Shown here one piece after another: positions 4,999 through 5,281 of a DNA stretch of 5,281 nucleotides. Each line of letters begins with the position of its first letter. Position 1 is the first letter of the stretch. The DNA is taken from assembly GCA_030696545.1 (NCBI GenBank), contig JAUYSA010000017.1, positions 1 through 5,281 on the forward strand, written 5' to 3'. A model generated the notes under the pieces. It was not told the origin of the DNA. It made no database searches and was given only the letters and a program-made list of their open reading frames with translations. Made by a program: the position numbers and the translations under genes. Source of the stretch: Hyphomonadaceae bacterium. Its GTDB lineage: Bacteria > Pseudomonadota > Alphaproteobacteria > Caulobacterales > Hyphomonadaceae.

Positions 4999-5281
4999 TT
5001 TGCGCGGTCGCGCTGCATGGCTTCGGCGCGGCGATGAGCCAGGCGTTCGTAGTCCTCGAAGCGGATGATGAGCCTGCGGAAGCTGGTCCAGCAATCCTGC
5101 GGCGTGCGGCCTGAGCGGCTGGCGGTGCGGTTTGCCTTGAAGTCTCGGGCGCGGGAGCGGAGGCCCATGATCTCGCAGGCGCGGAGATAGATCAGCAAGT
5201 CGAGCTTGGCATGGGCGTCGGCGAGGCCGGCGGTGACGATGGCGCAGTAGTCCGGGTCCTCGTCCATCATGCGGAGGGTTT
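4999..5281 (-). CDS. Unrecognised protein, cut by the window edge; C-terminus lost in the palindrome
   Basis: I do not recognise this protein. The minus-strand frame gives MMDEDPDYCAIVTAG from the ATG at 5270, then LLIYLRACEIMGLRSRARDF and FRRLIIRFEDYERLAHRRAEAM, an Arg-rich and apparently helical product. Its codons strongly favour G or C at the third position, so it looks truly coding. The frame is also open upstream to the window edge, so the real start may lie outside. Toward its 3' end the frame runs without a stop straight into the 147-bp palindrome, through it, and on to a stop at 4206-4208 inside the antisense of the membrane-protein gene. The true protein probably lost its own ending to the repeat, or ends in repeat-encoded residues. 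The left limit given here is where the palindrome begins, not a stop codon. Confidence 0.55.

Overview
The window looks like chromosomal DNA of a flagellated, high-GC alphaproteobacterium, most likely of the Caulobacterales (Hyphomonas- or Caulobacter-like). The evidence is a pair of alphaproteobacterial flagellins starting MLSVN and, for the complete copy, ending SFFR. Next to them are genes for both flagellin regulators restricted to this class, FlaF and FlbT. The genus is inferred; no marker gene is present.

The left part (1-3011) is a minus-strand flagellar filament locus. In the direction of transcription it runs flbT (3011 to 2586), flaF (2626 to 2249, overlapping flbT by 41 bp), a complete flagellin (2083 to 893) and a second flagellin (572 to the window edge, 3' end missing). 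Each flagellin has a candidate sigma-54 promoter with a GG-N10 spacing core, a Shine-Dalgarno sequence, and a small leader hairpin about 30 nt before the start codon. A strong intrinsic terminator follows the complete flagellin. The leader hairpins matter because FlbT and FlaF are known in Caulobacter to control flagellin after transcription. The two flagellin genes are almost identical at the DNA level across what should be the variable centre, but clearly diverged in the conserved N-terminal region. This points to recent gene conversion.

The middle part (3196-4759) is transcribed the other way from a 184-bp divergent intergenic region. It encodes a MoxR-type AAA+ ATPase and, 34 bp downstream, an unrecognised four-helix membrane protein. 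The usual VWA-domain partner of MoxR is not next to it.

The right end (about 4838-5281) holds a striking 147-bp modular palindrome. It has three nested pairs of arms (15, 13 and 10 bp) separated by small lateral hairpins. It is joined in frame to the end of an unrecognised minus-strand, Arg-rich coding sequence that runs off the window. This palindrome is the least ordinary object in the window and is probably a dispersed repeat or small mobile palindromic element. I see no CRISPR array, RNA gene or insertion sequence.
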